Origin: Sterolibacterium denitrificans | GTDB lineage: Bacteria; Pseudomonadota; Gammaproteobacteria; Burkholderiales; Rhodocyclaceae | Length of the DNA stretch: 64,000 nucleotides | Direction: 5' to 3' | Assembly (NCBI RefSeq): GCF_900174485.1 | Contig: NZ_LT837803.1 | Coordinates: 992,001 to 1,056,000, forward strand | Shown here: one piece after another, positions 7,281-16,441 of the stretch | How the letters are laid out: every line of letters begins with the position of its first letter | Position numbering within the stretch: position 1 is the stretch's first letter | The notes under the pieces: model-generated | The model's database searches: none | Seen by the model: the letters and a program-made list of their open reading frames with translations, nothing else | What the model was told of the DNA's origin: nothing | Program-made: the position numbers and the translations under genes

Positions 7281-8816
7281 TTACAGGGACTTGCGCAGAT
7301 TGACCGGCGGGATGTTGAGGCCCTCACGGTACTTGGCAATGGTCCGCCTGGCGACGACGATCCCCTGGCGACCGAGGATTTCGGTGATTTTGGCATCGGA
7401 CAGCGGCTTGCGGCCATCTTCCTCGCTCACCAGTTGCTTGATGAGGGCGCGGATGGCGGTGGACGAGGCCGCGCCGCCGGCATCGGTGGCGACGTGGCTG
7501 CCGAAAAAATACTTGAGCTCGAAGATGCCGCGCGGCGTGGCCATGAATTTCTGCGTGGTCACGCGCGAGATGGTCGATTCATGCAGCCCCAGGGTATCGG
7601 CGATTTCCCGCAGCGTCAGCGGGCGCATGGCCACTTCGCCATGTTCGAGAAACTGCTGCTGGCGTTCGACGATGGCCTGCGAGACGCGCAGGATGGTGTC
7701 GAAGCGCTGTTTCACGTTCTTGATCAGCCATTTCGCTTCCTGCAACTGGCCGGACAGGCCGGCATGCGCAGTCCCGCTGCCGCGCTGCTGCTGCAGGATG
7801 TCGGCATACAGCCGGTTGATGCGCAGCAGCGGCATGGCGGCCTGGTTGAGGCTGACGAGCCAGTGGCCGCGCTGTTTGCGCACGACGACGTCGGGGAGGA
7901 TGTAGCGCGTATCGAGTGGCGAATACTGTGCGCCGGGGCGAGGATTCAGGGAACGAATCAGGGCGTGGGCGGCGCGCAATTCGTCATCATTGCAGCGCAG
8001 GGCGCGCTTGAGCTTGGCGAAGTCGCGCGCGGCCAGCAGATCGAGGTGGCTGCGCACCAGCGTCAATGCCAGATTGCGCACGGGCGAGGGCGGCTGGTTT
8101 TCCAGTTGCAGCGCCAGACATTCCTGCGGGCTGCGGGCGCCGATACCGGGAGGATCGAGGCTCTGCAGGCGGCGCAGGGCGATATTGAGTTCCTCGAGCA
8201 GGGCTTCCCGGTCGCCATCTTCCGGTTTCGCCGCATCGCCGGGCAGACTGCCGAGCAGGACGTCGGCGAGTTCTTCCATCTCCTGTTCGAGATAACCGTC
8301 GTCATCGAGCGCCTCGACCAAAAAGCTGACCAGGCTGCGATCGTGCGCGTCGAGCTGCATCAGGCCCAGTTGGGCGCCCAGATGCTCGCGCAATGAAACC
8401 TCGGCGCTTTGCAGCTCGCTGTAATCCCCATCATCATCGTTGGCGTCGCGCGGCTGGCGGCTGCGCATCTCGCCGATCCAGTCGCTGTCATTGCCAGCGC
8501 CGTAGCCGTCGTCATAGGTATTGCCGGCGTCTGCCGCCCCATCGTTGGCATCGCTGGCATTGCCGGCGACGTTGGCAGGATCGGGGTTGGGGCAAGCCGC
8601 CGTATCGGCGGCTTGCGGCATGGTGAGCGCGTCCCTGGCCGGAACGAAGCTGCCTTCGTGCGGTTCGGCGAGTTCGAGCAGGGGATTGTCCTGCAGGAGC
8701 TGGTCGATTTCCTGATTCAACTCCTGCGTCGACAACTGCAATAGCCGGATCGACTGTTGCAATTGCGGGGTCAGCGCAAGATGTTGGGAAAGTCTGAGCT
8801 GGAGCGTCTGTTTCAT
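7281..8816 (-). CDS. rpoN: RNA polymerase sigma-54 factor
   Basis: A 511-aa sigma-54. The N-terminal activator-interacting region is MKQTLQLRLSQHLALTPQLQ, rich in Leu and Gln. An acidic, low-complexity linker (about 60-115, many D/N/A/G) follows, then the core-binding region and the C-terminal RpoN box ARRTIAKYREGLNIP, which reads the -24 element. The start at 8816 is the family start; an 11-residue in-frame extension reaches 8849 and would overlap the lptB stop. It is cotranscribed with upstream lptB and downstream hpf. A candidate -24/-12 promoter for another gene is at 49634. Confidence 0.96.
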   Translation of the reverse strand: MKQTLQLRLSQHLALTPQLQQSIRLLQLSTQELNQEIDQLLQDNPLLELAEPHEGSFVPARDALTMPQAADTAACPNPDPANVAGNASDANDGAADAGNTYDDGYGAGNDSDWIGEMRSRQPRDANDDDGDYSELQSAEVSLREHLGAQLGLMQLDAHDRSLVSFLVEALDDDGYLEQEMEELADVLLGSLPGDAAKPEDGDREALLEELNIALRRLQSLDPPGIGARSPQECLALQLENQPPSPVRNLALTLVRSHLDLLAARDFAKLKRALRCNDDELRAAHALIRSLNPRPGAQYSPLDTRYILPDVVVRKQRGHWLVSLNQAAMPLLRINRLYADILQQQRGSGTAHAGLSGQLQEAKWLIKNVKQRFDTILRVSQAIVERQQQFLEHGEVAMRPLTLREIADTLGLHESTISRVTTQKFMATPRGIFELKYFFGSHVATDAGGAASSTAIRALIKQLVSEEDGRKPLSDAKITEILGRQGIVVARRTIAKYREGLNIPPVNLRKSL

Positions 8817-8845
8817 GGTCAGGCGGTTGCTCGGCCTGGCGAAAA

Positions 8846-9610
8846 TCACATGCGAAAGTTTTCGCCGAGGTAGATCTTGCGAACGCTCTCATTATAAATG
8901 ATCTCGTCCGGCCTGCCCGAAGCCAGCACCTCGCCGGCATTGATGATGGTGGCGCGATCGCAGATGCCGAGCGTTTCACGCACATTGTGATCGGTGATGA
9001 GCACGCCGATGCCGCGCTCCTTGAGGAAACGGATGATTTTCTGGATGTCGATGACGGCAATCGGGTCGACCCCGGCAAAGGGTTCGTCGAGCAGGATGAA
9101 GCGCGGACTGCTGGCCAGGGCGCGGGCGATCTCGACGCGCCGGCGCTCGCCGCCGGACAGCGAGATCGACGGGTTGTTGCGCAGGTGGCTGATGTGCAAT
9201 TCCTGCAGCAGGGCGTCGAGGCGATTTTCGATTTCATCCCTGCGCAACTTCTGCAATTCCAGCACGGCGCGGATGTTGTCGGCGACGTTGAGCTTGCGGA
9301 ATACCGAGTTTTCCTGCGGCAGATAGGACAGGCCGAGCCGTGCGCGCCGGTGGATCGGCATGTGGGTGAGGTTGGCGCTGGCCTGTTTGCCATCCATGGC
9401 GCTGCCGTCGTCCGCGCTCTCCACGATGCGGATTTCGCCGCCATCCGCCGCCACCAGGCCGACGATCATGTAGAAGCAGGTGGTCTTGCCGGCGCCATTG
9501 GGGCCGAGCAGACCGATGACTTCGCCGCTGCCGACATCGAAGGAAACATCCTTGACGACACTGCGCGATTTGTATTGCTTGCGCAGGCCTTCCACCACCA
9601 GCCGGGTCAT
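8846..9610 (-). CDS. lptB: LPS export ABC transporter ATP-binding protein LptB
   Basis: A 254-aa ATPase that powers lipopolysaccharide extraction by LptFG. Walker A is GPNGAGKTT (about 37-45), the signature is [15 protein letters not shown], Walker B is [15 protein letters not shown] and the H-loop is ITDHNV, a pattern diagnostic of LptB. Between Walker A and the HRRARLG motif there is an extra stretch rich in A, D, S and G ([17 protein letters not shown]), about a dozen residues more than the usual short linker. The ATG overlaps the recX stop as ATGA (9607-9610). lptC and lptA, normally immediately upstream, are absent. Confidence 0.93.
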   Translation of the reverse strand: MTRLVVEGLRKQYKSRSVVKDVSFDVGSGEVIGLLGPNGAGKTTCFYMIVGLVAADGGEIRIVESADDGSAMDGKQASANLTHMPIHRRARLGLSYLPQENSVFRKLNVADNIRAVLELQKLRRDEIENRLDALLQELHISHLRNNPSISLSGGERRRVEIARALASSPRFILLDEPFAGVDPIAVIDIQKIIRFLKERGIGVLITDHNVRETLGICDRATIINAGEVLASGRPDEIIYNESVRKIYLGENFRM

Positions 9611-10176
9611 TCCTCTGTCTCCATGTCTTGCGCGTCTTGCGGCAGGTCGCTGGATTTCCCGAGTTCCCTGAGCAGCCTGCGGATGACGTCGACGGCGAAG
9701 CCGCGTCCTTGCAGGAACCGCGCCTGGCGTGCCCATTCGCGGGCATCGCGCGGCACGCTGTTGAATTTGCTGCGCCAGACGGCCGCAGCGCGTGTGCGTT
9801 CGTCCTCGATTTCTTCCTGCGCCAGGCTGGCGTCGATCAGCTCGGCATCGATACCGCGCATGCGCAGACTGTGGGCGAGCCGGCTCGCGCCGAAGCGGGC
9901 GGCATGGCCGCGCACGTAGGCCTGCGCTGCGCGCGTGTCGGAAAGCAGGCCTTGTCGTTCGAGCTGATCGAGCACCTTGTCGATATCCTCGGCGGTCGGC
10001 GGCGTTGGCGGTTGCGTCGTTGCCGTGTGGCCGGCCGGAGTTGCGCCTACGCCCATTCTTCCGGCTTTGGCCGCCAGTTTCCTTGCCAGTTCGGCGCGGC
10101 TGTGTTCACGCTGCGCCAGCAGTTTGATTGCCAGAGCCCGCAGTGTGACTTGCGGGCTCTGCGGCGGCGTCTTCAT
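9607..10176 (-). CDS. recX: Recombination regulator RecX
   Basis: A 189-aa RecX protein, which binds RecA filaments and limits RecA activity. Typical helical repeats are visible ([20 protein letters not shown] near the N-terminus; [58 protein letters not shown]). A Gly/Thr/Pro-rich insertion of about 20 residues follows the first repeat ([18 protein letters not shown]). It starts 34 bp after recA and its stop overlaps the lptB start. Confidence 0.92.
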   Translation of the reverse strand: MKTPPQSPQVTLRALAIKLLAQREHSRAELARKLAAKAGRMGVGATPAGHTATTQPPTPPTAEDIDKVLDQLERQGLLSDTRAAQAYVRGHAARFGASRLAHSLRMRGIDAELIDASLAQEEIEDERTRAAAVWRSKFNSVPRDAREWARQARFLQGRGFAVDVIRRLLRELGKSSDLPQDAQDMETEE

Positions 10177-10210
10177 GACCGGCGATGCTATCGGCGCTCG
10201 TCTCCGGGCT

Positions 10211-11278
10211 TCATGTCTCGTCGGCCTTGGCCTTGGTCTTGCGTCCCTGGCCTTCGTCGGCGGCCGGTGCCAGCGCCGTTACCCCGACCGCCTCGCGCAC
10301 GCGATTCTCGATTTCGCGGGCGATCTCGCCATGCTCCTTGAGATATTCGCGCGCATTGTCCTTGCCCTGGCCGATTTTCTCGCCCTTGTAGGAATACCAG
10401 GCGCCGGATTTTTCGACGATCTTGTGCTCGACGCCCAGGTCGATGATTTCACCAGCGCGCGAGATGCCTTCTCCGTACAGGATGTCGAAGTGAGCTTCGC
10501 GGAACGGAGGCGCAACCTTGTTCTTCACCACCTTGACGCGGGTTTCATTGCCGATCACCTCGTCACCCTTCTTGATTGCGCCGGTGCGGCGGATATCCAG
10601 ACGCACCGAGGCATAGAACTTGAGGGCATTGCCGCCGGTGGTGGTCTCGGGGCTGCCGAACATGACGCCGATCTTCATGCGGATCTGGTTGATGAAGATC
10701 ACCAGGGTATTGGTGCGCTTGATGTTGCCGGTCAGCTTCCTCAGCGCCTGGCTCATCAGGCGGGCCTGCAGGCCGGGGAGCTGGTCACCCATCTCGCCCT
10801 CGATTTCGGCGCGTGGCACCAGGGCGGCCACCGAGTCGATGACGACGATATCGACGCCGCCCGAGCGCACCAGCATGTCGGCGATTTCCAGCCCCTGCTC
10901 GCCGGTGTCGGGCTGGGAAATCAGCATGTCGCCGACATTCACGCCGAGCTTGCCGGCATAGACCGGATCGAGCGCGTTTTCGGCGTCGATGTAGGCGGCG
11001 GTGCCGCCGGCCTTCTGGATTTCGGCGACGACATGCAGACACAGGGTGGTCTTGCCGGAAGATTCCGGGCCGTAGATTTCCACCACCCGGCCGCGCGGCA
11101 GACCGCCGATGCCCAGTGCCAGGTCGAGGCCCAGCGAGCCGGTGGAGACGGTCTGCAGATCGTTCTCGATCTGTGATTCACCCATCTTCATGATCGAGCC
11201 CTTGCCGAACTGCTTTTCGATCTGGGCCAGGGCGGCCTGAAGCGCCTTGCTCTTGTTTTCGTCGATTGCCATTGTCAT
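10211..11278 (-). CDS. recA: Recombinase RecA
   Basis: A 355-aa RecA, the strand-exchange ATPase of homologous recombination and SOS co-protease. Walker A GPESSGKT, the Walker B region [12 protein letters not shown], and [21 protein letters not shown] with [15 protein letters not shown] all match. The charged C-terminal tail ([14 protein letters not shown]) is normal. ATGs at 11278 and 11272 are both possible; GAAGGAAA precedes the first. No canonical CTGT-N8-ACAG LexA box is visible in the short gap after pncC. Confidence 0.98.
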   Translation of the reverse strand: MTMAIDENKSKALQAALAQIEKQFGKGSIMKMGESQIENDLQTVSTGSLGLDLALGIGGLPRGRVVEIYGPESSGKTTLCLHVVAEIQKAGGTAAYIDAENALDPVYAGKLGVNVGDMLISQPDTGEQGLEIADMLVRSGGVDIVVIDSVAALVPRAEIEGEMGDQLPGLQARLMSQALRKLTGNIKRTNTLVIFINQIRMKIGVMFGSPETTTGGNALKFYASVRLDIRRTGAIKKGDEVIGNETRVKVVKNKVAPPFREAHFDILYGEGISRAGEIIDLGVEHKIVEKSGAWYSYKGEKIGQGKDNAREYLKEHGEIAREIENRVREAVGVTALAPAADEGQGRKTKAKADET

Positions 11279-11304
11279 TTTCCTTCGTCAAAGTCTGTCT
11301 TGGA

Positions 11305-11808
11305 TTATGGCACAGTTCCCCGGCTTTCCAGCCGCGTCAGCAGGCCGTTCAGGGCATGAATGGCCGCCTGCTGGCGCACCGCGCCGCGGTTGCCGGGGAA
11401 ATGTCGCGTTTCTACGCTGATCGTGTCATCCGGCAGCCGCCAGGCGAAGCAGACGGTGCCTACCGGCTTGTCGATGGTGGCGCCCGCGGGGCCGGCAATG
11501 CCGCTGATGGCGATCGCCACCTGGGCATGGGCGCGGGCAATGGCGCCTGCCGCCATGGCACGCACGGTGGCCTCGCTGACTGCGCCCTGGCGTTCGAGAA
11601 GCGCTGCCGGGACGCCGAGCATTTCCTGCTTGGCGGCATTCGAATAGGTGACGAAGCCGCGCTCGAACCAGGCCGAACTGCCCGCCGTGGCCGTGACGGC
11701 TGCGGCCACCAGGCCGCCGGTACAGGATTCGGCGCAGGCGAGCCGCAGCTTGCGGGCGCTCAGGGCCGCGCCGACGGCCGCCGACAGTCGTTCGAGTTCG
11801 GTTTCCAT
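11305..11808 (-). CDS. pncC: Nicotinamide-nucleotide amidase (CinA C-terminal domain type)
   Basis: A 167-aa CinA-C domain protein, the stand-alone form that deamidates nicotinamide mononucleotide in NAD recycling. The family signatures LACAESCTGGLVAAAVTATAG (about 22-42) and SGIAGPAGATIDKPVGTV are present. There is no N-terminal COG1058 domain, so this is PncC and not full-length CinA. The start at 11808 (METELERLSAAVG) sits 2 bp after the pgpA stop, and recA follows 26 bp downstream, the classical cinA-recA arrangement. Confidence 0.92.
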   Translation of the reverse strand: METELERLSAAVGAALSARKLRLACAESCTGGLVAAAVTATAGSSAWFERGFVTYSNAAKQEMLGVPAALLERQGAVSEATVRAMAAGAIARAHAQVAIAISGIAGPAGATIDKPVGTVCFAWRLPDDTISVETRHFPGNRGAVRQQAAIHALNGLLTRLESRGTVP

Positions 11809-11810
11809 GC

Positions 11811-12311
11811 TCAAGCTAGCGCCACCTTGGCCAGCAGGATGACTGCCAGCGTGTAAGCGGCGGCGACCACGTCGTCCATCATCACGCCGAAGCCGTTCTT
11901 CATGTGCCGGTCGAACCAGTTGGCCGGCGGCGGCTTGACGATGTCGAAGAAGCGGAACAGCAGGAAGGCGGCAAGTTGCCAGATGATGCCGGTCGGCGTC
12001 AGGAGCAGCACGCACCAGAACGGCACGATTTCATCCCAGACGATGGCGCCGTGGTCGGCCACGCCCAGCGCCTGGCCGGTGCGTTCGCAGGCCAGCACGC
12101 CATAGGCCAGGGCGAATGCGAGGCACAGGGCAAACGCGGTGGCGTCGGGCACGACCATGCGCAGCGCGGGATAGGTCAGCCAGGCGAACAAGGTGCCGAC
12201 CGTGCCCGAGGCCCAGGGCGAAAGACCGCTGCCCAGGCCGCAGGCGATGAAATGGTGCGGCGAGCGGAACAGGAAGGGCCAGGGCGGGGGCGGATTTTTC
12301 TTGATCTTCAT
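11811..12311 (-). CDS. pgpA: Phosphatidylglycerophosphatase A
   Basis: A 166-aa membrane enzyme that dephosphorylates phosphatidylglycerophosphate in phosphatidylglycerol synthesis. The PgpA motifs GSGLSPWASGTVGTL (about 27-41), VWDEIVPFW and RFFDIVKPPPANWFDRHMKNGFGVMMDD are clear, and the acidic Asp/Glu ligands of the family are present. It overlaps thiL by 4 bp (12308-12311) and is followed 2 bp later by pncC, so the three are probably one transcript. Confidence 0.94.
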   Translation of the reverse strand: MKIKKNPPPPWPFLFRSPHHFIACGLGSGLSPWASGTVGTLFAWLTYPALRMVVPDATAFALCLAFALAYGVLACERTGQALGVADHGAIVWDEIVPFWCVLLLTPTGIIWQLAAFLLFRFFDIVKPPPANWFDRHMKNGFGVMMDDVVAAAYTLAVILLAKVALA

Positions 12312-13327
12312 GTCTTTTTCTCTGCGGTGTCTGTGTCTGCGGTGGCGGGAGCGAAATGATCGTAGCCGCGCCGCGCCGGGCTCATCTCGCGGCCGTCGGC
12401 ATCGAGCAGGTGGATCCGCCCGGCCGGGCCGGCGGCAACCGTGCCGATGCAGGTCAGCGGGATCTGCAACCGTGCGCCGAGCGCCAGGATGTCCTCATGG
12501 CGCGCCGCCGGGGCGGTGAAGGCCAGTTCGTAGTCGTCACCGCCGCCGAGCAGGCAGTCCGTTGCCAGTCGTGCATCGACGTCGTTGCCGCAGTACAGGA
12601 CGGCAGCCGGCAGGCGGTCGAAATGCAGCGTGGCGGTTGCTTGCGAGCGTTCGAGGATGTGGCCGAGGTCGGCCAGCAGACCATCGGAAACGTCGATGGC
12701 CGCATGCGCCAACCCGTCCTGCGCCAGCGCGCGGCCGAGGGCGATGCGTGGCTGGGGCCGGTCGAGGGCGCGCAGGCAGGCGCTGCGCAGCGGTTCCATC
12801 AACCGACAGCGCGCCTGCCGTTGCGCCAGGCCCAGCGTGGCGAGGCCGAGCGTGCCGGAAATCCAGATCTCGTCGGCGGGCCGGGCGGCCGAGCGCAGCA
12901 GCGCCTGACCGGCGGGAATTTCGCCAAACAGGGTGACGTTGAAAGCCAGTGGGCCGCGCGTGGTGTCGCCGCCGATCAGGTCGACGGCGAACGTGTCGGC
13001 GCAGGCGAAAAAACCTTCGGCATAGGCGGCCAGCCAGGCTTCATCGGCGGCTTTGTCGGCCGGCAGGGCCAGGCTGAGCAAGGCCCAGCGCGGCAGCGCG
13101 CCCATGGCGGCGAGATCGGAAAGATTCACCGCCAGGGTCTTCCAGCCCAGATCCGCCGGATCGGCGTCGGGCAGGAAATGCGTGCCGGCGACCAGCATGT
13201 CGGTCGTCACCACGATTTCCATGCCGGGCGCGGGACGCACGATGGCGGCATCATCGCCGACGCCGAGCACGCTGTGCCGGGCAGGGCGTTTGAAATGGCG
13301 TTCGATCAGGGCAAATTCCGACGGCAT
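12308..13327 (-). CDS. thiL: Thiamine-monophosphate kinase
   Basis: A 339-aa kinase that phosphorylates thiamine phosphate to the cofactor thiamine diphosphate. The fold is that of the PurM/AIR synthase superfamily: VGDDAAIVRP (about 23-32), TTDMLVAGTHF, NLSDLAAMGALPRW, GGDTTRGPLAFNV and a C-terminal CLLGGGDDYELAF. Length and motifs are normal. It lies between nusB (60 bp upstream) and pgpA (4-bp overlap), the common nusB-thiL-pgpA order. Confidence 0.95.
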   Translation of the reverse strand: MPSEFALIERHFKRPARHSVLGVGDDAAIVRPAPGMEIVVTTDMLVAGTHFLPDADPADLGWKTLAVNLSDLAAMGALPRWALLSLALPADKAADEAWLAAYAEGFFACADTFAVDLIGGDTTRGPLAFNVTLFGEIPAGQALLRSAARPADEIWISGTLGLATLGLAQRQARCRLMEPLRSACLRALDRPQPRIALGRALAQDGLAHAAIDVSDGLLADLGHILERSQATATLHFDRLPAAVLYCGNDVDARLATDCLLGGGDDYELAFTAPAARHEDILALGARLQIPLTCIGTVAAGPAGRIHLLDADGREMSPARRGYDHFAPATADTDTAEKKT

Positions 13328-13387
13328 GGGTTTTTGGAATCCAGGTGCCGGTAGAACGCGGGGCGCGCGAAGATCAGGGACAGGGAA

Positions 13388-13828
13388 TCAAGGACGGGGC
13401 GCCTGCCGGGCTTCGTGCGGACGCAGTTCGGCGGCAAGCTTGTCGAGCACGCCGTTGACGAATTTGTGTCCGTCGGTGCCGCCGTAATCCTTGGCCAGAT
13501 CGATGGCCTCGTTGAGGATGACGCGGTAGGGCGTTTCCGGGAAATGGCTGAACTCGCAGGCGGCCATCAGCAGGATGCCGCGCTCGATCGGCGAGACTTC
13601 AGGCCATGGCCGGTCGATGTGGGGCGCCAGTGCGGCTTGCAGACTGGCGGCATGGTCGAGCGTCTGGCCCAGCAGGGCGCGATACAGCGTCAGGTCGGCC
13701 TTGTCGAAATTGGTCACGCCCGCGGCGTGGCCTTCGATCGCGGCCTGATCCTGTCCGCCGACCAGGTGCTGGTACAGCCCCTGCAGGACGAACTCGCGGG
13801 CGCGGCGGCGCGGTTGCTTGGCGGCCAT
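13388..13828 (-). CDS. nusB: Transcription antitermination protein NusB
   Basis: A 146-aa all-helical NusB that, with NusE(S10), binds boxA in rRNA antitermination. The N-terminal RRRAREFVLQGLYQ and the C-terminal RVILNEAIDLAKDYGGTDGHKFVNGVLDKLA signatures are complete. It directly abuts ribH (stop to start without a gap), the conserved ribH-nusB pair. Confidence 0.96.
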   Translation of the reverse strand: MAAKQPRRRAREFVLQGLYQHLVGGQDQAAIEGHAAGVTNFDKADLTLYRALLGQTLDHAASLQAALAPHIDRPWPEVSPIERGILLMAACEFSHFPETPYRVILNEAIDLAKDYGGTDGHKFVNGVLDKLAAELRPHEARQAPRP

Positions 13829-14311
13829 CTACTTCACCGCCCGCAGCAGATTGGCCATTTCGACGGCGGCCTGGGCGGCTTCGGCGCCCTTCACTGCCAT
13901 GCGTGCCAGCGCCTGGTCGTCGTCCTCGGTGGTCAGCACCGCATTGGCGATGGGAATGCCGGTATTCAACTGGACATCGAGGATGCCGCGCGCCGATTCG
14001 TTGGAAACCACTTCGAAATGATAGGTCTCGCCACGGATCACGCAGCCGATGGCAACCAGCGCATGGTAGCGGCCGCTTTGCGCCATGGTCTGCAGCACCA
14101 GCGGCAGCTCCAGCGCGCCGGGCACGCTGGCGAGGGTGACGGCGGCAGCATCCACGCCCAGACGAATCAACTCATCCACGCAGGCTTTGCGCAGGCCGTC
14201 ACCGATTTCCGGATTGAAGCGGCTGATGACGATGCCGACGCGCAGCCCGGCGCCGGTAAGATCGGGTTCGATTGCGGTGATTTGTTGCGAGAATGACATG
14301 GCCTGTCCCAA
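13829..14311 (-). CDS. ribH: 6,7-dimethyl-8-ribityllumazine synthase
   Basis: A 160-aa lumazine synthase that condenses the pyrimidine product of the RibA/RibD branch with dihydroxybutanone phosphate. The motifs [11 protein letters not shown] (about 30-40), [11 protein letters not shown] (about 63-73), [14 protein letters not shown] and [12 protein letters not shown] are canonical and include the catalytic His region. ATGs at 14311 and 14299 are both possible. It is separated from ribBX by 84 bp holding a REP-like hairpin (14354-14373). Confidence 0.96.
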   Translation of the reverse strand: MGQAMSFSQQITAIEPDLTGAGLRVGIVISRFNPEIGDGLRKACVDELIRLGVDAAAVTLASVPGALELPLVLQTMAQSGRYHALVAIGCVIRGETYHFEVVSNESARGILDVQLNTGIPIANAVLTTEDDDQALARMAVKGAEAAQAAVEMANLLRAVK

Positions 14312-14353
14312 TGAATTCTGAATCCGGTGCTCTGGTGCGTCTGTCCCGCGTGA

Positions 14354-14373
14354 ATTCCCGCTTGCGCGGGAAT
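14354..14373. repeat. REP-like hairpin between ribBX and ribH
   Basis: ATTCCCGC-TTGC-GCGGGAAT is a perfect 8-bp inverted repeat with a 4-nt loop. The same arms occur at 57702-57721, so this is a dispersed intergenic repeat family of the genome and not a site specific to the riboflavin operon. Confidence 0.7.
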
Positions 14374-14395
14374 GGCTGCGGGCTGTCTGGGTGCG

Positions 14396-15511
14396 TCAGC
14401 TGCGCGTGCCGTCCGGCGCCAGATAGCCGCAGACTTCGAGGCCGAAGCCGGTCATGCTGGGCATCTTGCGCGGGCTGGACATCAGGCGCATTTTGCCGAC
14501 GCCCAGGTCGAGCAGGATCTGCGCGCCGATGCCGTAGATGCGTGGATCCCATTTGACTGCCGGGCGATCGGCCGGCGCTTCCGGGCGCAGCGCAGCGAGC
14601 AGTTCCTGGCCGCAGTCCTGGTCCTGGCGTCGGTGCAGCAGAACGATCACGCCGCTGCCCGCAGCGGCGATGGTTTGCAGCGACTGATCGATGCTGAAAC
14701 CCGGACGCGGGCTTTTGCAGTCGAGAAAATCGAGTAGCGAGGCGGACTCCTGAACCCGTACCAGCGTTTCGCCGTCGCGGTGGATTTCACCGAAAGTCAG
14801 CGTCAGGTGCATATCGCCCGTGGTCTTGTCTTCAAAGGCCGCCAACTGGAAGCGGCCGTGGTGGTTGAGGACTTCCTTCTCGGCAACGCGCTCGACCAGT
14901 TTTTCGGTCTCGCTGCGATAGTGGATCAGGTCGGCGATGGTGCCGATCTTCAGTCCATGTTCCCTGGCGAATTCGATCAGATCGGGCAGCCGCGCCATGC
15001 TGCCGTCTTCCTTGAGGATTTCGCAGATCACGGCCGCCGGTTCGCACCCGGCGATGTGGGCCAGGTCGCAGCCGGCTTCGGTGTGGCCGGCGCGCACCAG
15101 CACGCCGCCGGGCTTGGCCGTGATGGGGAAGATATGGCCGGGCTGGACGATGTCGCTGGCCTTGGCGTTTCTGGCTACCGCTGCCTGCACGGTGCGCGCC
15201 CGATCATGGGCCGAGATGCCGGTGGTCACGCCTTCGGCGGCTTCGATGGAAACGGTGAAGGCAGTCGAGAACTGGCTGCGGTTGTCGCGCGCCATCGGGG
15301 CAAGGCCCAACTGCTGGCAGCGCGCCTCGGTCAGCGTCAGGCAGACCAGCCCACGGCCGAAACGGGCCATGAAATTGATGACTTCGGGCGTGACGTGCTC
15401 GGCGGCGATCACCAGATCGCCTTCGTTCTCGCGGTCTTCCTCGTCGACGAGGACCACCATCTTGCCGGCGCGGATGTCGGCGATAATCTCTTTGATCGGG
15501 CTGACGCTCAT
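14396..15511 (-). CDS. ribB: RibBX: dihydroxybutanone-phosphate synthase fused to a degenerate GTP cyclohydrolase II domain
   Basis: A 371-aa protein. The first 200 or so residues are an intact RibB, making 3,4-dihydroxy-2-butanone 4-phosphate from ribulose 5-phosphate ([18 protein letters not shown] about 24-41; [33 protein letters not shown]). The C-terminal half aligns in position with GTP cyclohydrolase II but lacks the zinc cysteines: where active RibA has HSECLTGD...RCDCG, this protein has [11 protein letters not shown]. It fits the known RibBX type with a non-catalytic RibA-like domain, so a true RibA must be encoded elsewhere. The frame is open upstream to 16051 but only the start at 15511 fits the family. 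Confidence 0.92.
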   Translation of the reverse strand: MSVSPIKEIIADIRAGKMVVLVDEEDRENEGDLVIAAEHVTPEVINFMARFGRGLVCLTLTEARCQQLGLAPMARDNRSQFSTAFTVSIEAAEGVTTGISAHDRARTVQAAVARNAKASDIVQPGHIFPITAKPGGVLVRAGHTEAGCDLAHIAGCEPAAVICEILKEDGSMARLPDLIEFAREHGLKIGTIADLIHYRSETEKLVERVAEKEVLNHHGRFQLAAFEDKTTGDMHLTLTFGEIHRDGETLVRVQESASLLDFLDCKSPRPGFSIDQSLQTIAAAGSGVIVLLHRRQDQDCGQELLAALRPEAPADRPAVKWDPRIYGIGAQILLDLGVGKMRLMSSPRKMPSMTGFGLEVCGYLAPDGTRS

Positions 15512-15628
15512 GGCGGTTCGGGTTGGCTGGTCAAATCGAGCGGGAAAAGTGGGGTATTGTAATCGTTTCAGGCAGGGCCGTCTGCCGGCAGCAGGCGGCA
15601 AGCCGTACTGCAACTGGAGGAGAGCGCG

Positions 15629-16414
15629 ATGAATTTCGGTGCGGATGATGCCTACTACGCCGCCCTGGCGGGCTTGCTGTTGCTGGGCGTGTTTACGTTT
15701 TACGGCACGGTCAAGAACCTGAGTCCTTACGGCCGGCTGCGTGAAGGCGGCAGGGGCGCAACGGAGGCAACGGATGCGACGCTGCCTTCGCCGCTGGCCT
15801 GGCTGCTCTTCGAGAGCCCACAGTTGTTCGCTTTCGCCGCCACCTTCTGGCTGCTGGCCGACCATCACTCGGCCACGGCCCTGCTGCTGTTCGCCCTCTG
15901 GCAGTCGCACTACCTGTATCGCGGCTTCATCTATCCGCTGCGCCGCAACGACAAAGGCAAGCGCTTTCCGCTGCTGAACGTGATCTTCGGTTTTCTCTTC
16001 AACCTGATGAACGGCTACGCCAATGGCTACGCCGTCAGCCACGCCGAGCATCTGGCGAGCAACGACTGGCTGACCACGCCCTGGTTCCTCATCGGCCTGC
16101 TGGTTGCCGGGGTGGGCTGGTGGATCAATTTCGATGCCGACAACCGCCTCATTGCCCTGCGCAGCGACGGTTCAAGCGGCTACAAGATCCCGCAGGGCGG
16201 CGGCTTCCGCCATGTCTCCGCGGCCAATTACTTCGGTGAAATCCTGCTCTGGAGCGGCTGGGCGCTGATGAGCCTGACCTGGGCCGGGCTGGTCTTCGTG
16301 CTGTTCACCCTGGCCAACCTGGTGCCACGCGCACTGGCCAGCCATCGCTGGTATCGCGAGAAATTTCCGGATTATCCGCCCGAGCGCCGGGCGATCATTC
16401 CCTATCTGCTATAG
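15629..16414 (+). CDS. Steroid 5-alpha-reductase (SRD5A1/2-like) membrane protein
   Basis: A 261-aa polytopic membrane protein with a strong ribosome binding site (CTGGAGGAGAGCGCG before the ATG). Segments match vertebrate 3-oxo-5-alpha-steroid 4-dehydrogenases remarkably well: LLFESPQLF at 59-67, [12 protein letters not shown] at 93-104, MNGYANGY at 127-134, [10 protein letters not shown] at 184-193, [16 protein letters not shown] at 198-213 and [12 protein letters not shown] at 239-250. E62 and Y95 occupy the positions of the catalytic Glu/Tyr pair of SRD5A2, and the C-terminal NADPH-binding block is complete; length equals human SRD5A1. NADPH-dependent reduction of a 4-ene-3-keto steroid or similar enone is the inference; the true substrate is unknown. 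It lies alone on the plus strand between ribBX and ribE, which are normally contiguous. An isoprenylcysteine methyltransferase-like fold was considered but the motifs are specific to SRD5A. Confidence 0.82.
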   Translation: MNFGADDAYYAALAGLLLLGVFTFYGTVKNLSPYGRLREGGRGATEATDATLPSPLAWLLFESPQLFAFAATFWLLADHHSATALLLFALWQSHYLYRGFIYPLRRNDKGKRFPLLNVIFGFLFNLMNGYANGYAVSHAEHLASNDWLTTPWFLIGLLVAGVGWWINFDADNRLIALRSDGSSGYKIPQGGGFRHVSAANYFGEILLWSGWALMSLTWAGLVFVLFTLANLVPRALASHRWYREKFPDYPPERRAIIPYLL

Positions 16415-16441
16415 GCGACAGAAGGGACCCGGCTTCAGGGT

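Noticed and set aside
11279-11330. Possible LexA box before recA (CTGT and ACAG sequences)
   Set aside because: The two halves are about 13 bp apart and not the 8 bp of the CTGT-N8-ACAG consensus; no site is claimed.
15512-15628. FMN riboswitch sought upstream of ribBX
   Set aside because: The 117-bp gap has no recognisable RFN conserved blocks, and part of it serves the divergent SRD5A-like gene. The gaps before ribE and ribD were also checked without success.
15629-16414. Alternative call for the SRD5A-like gene as isoprenylcysteine methyltransferase or DUF1295 protein
   Set aside because: Those families share the general fold, but the [15 protein letters not shown] and catalytic E/Y positions are specific to the steroid 5-alpha-reductase group.
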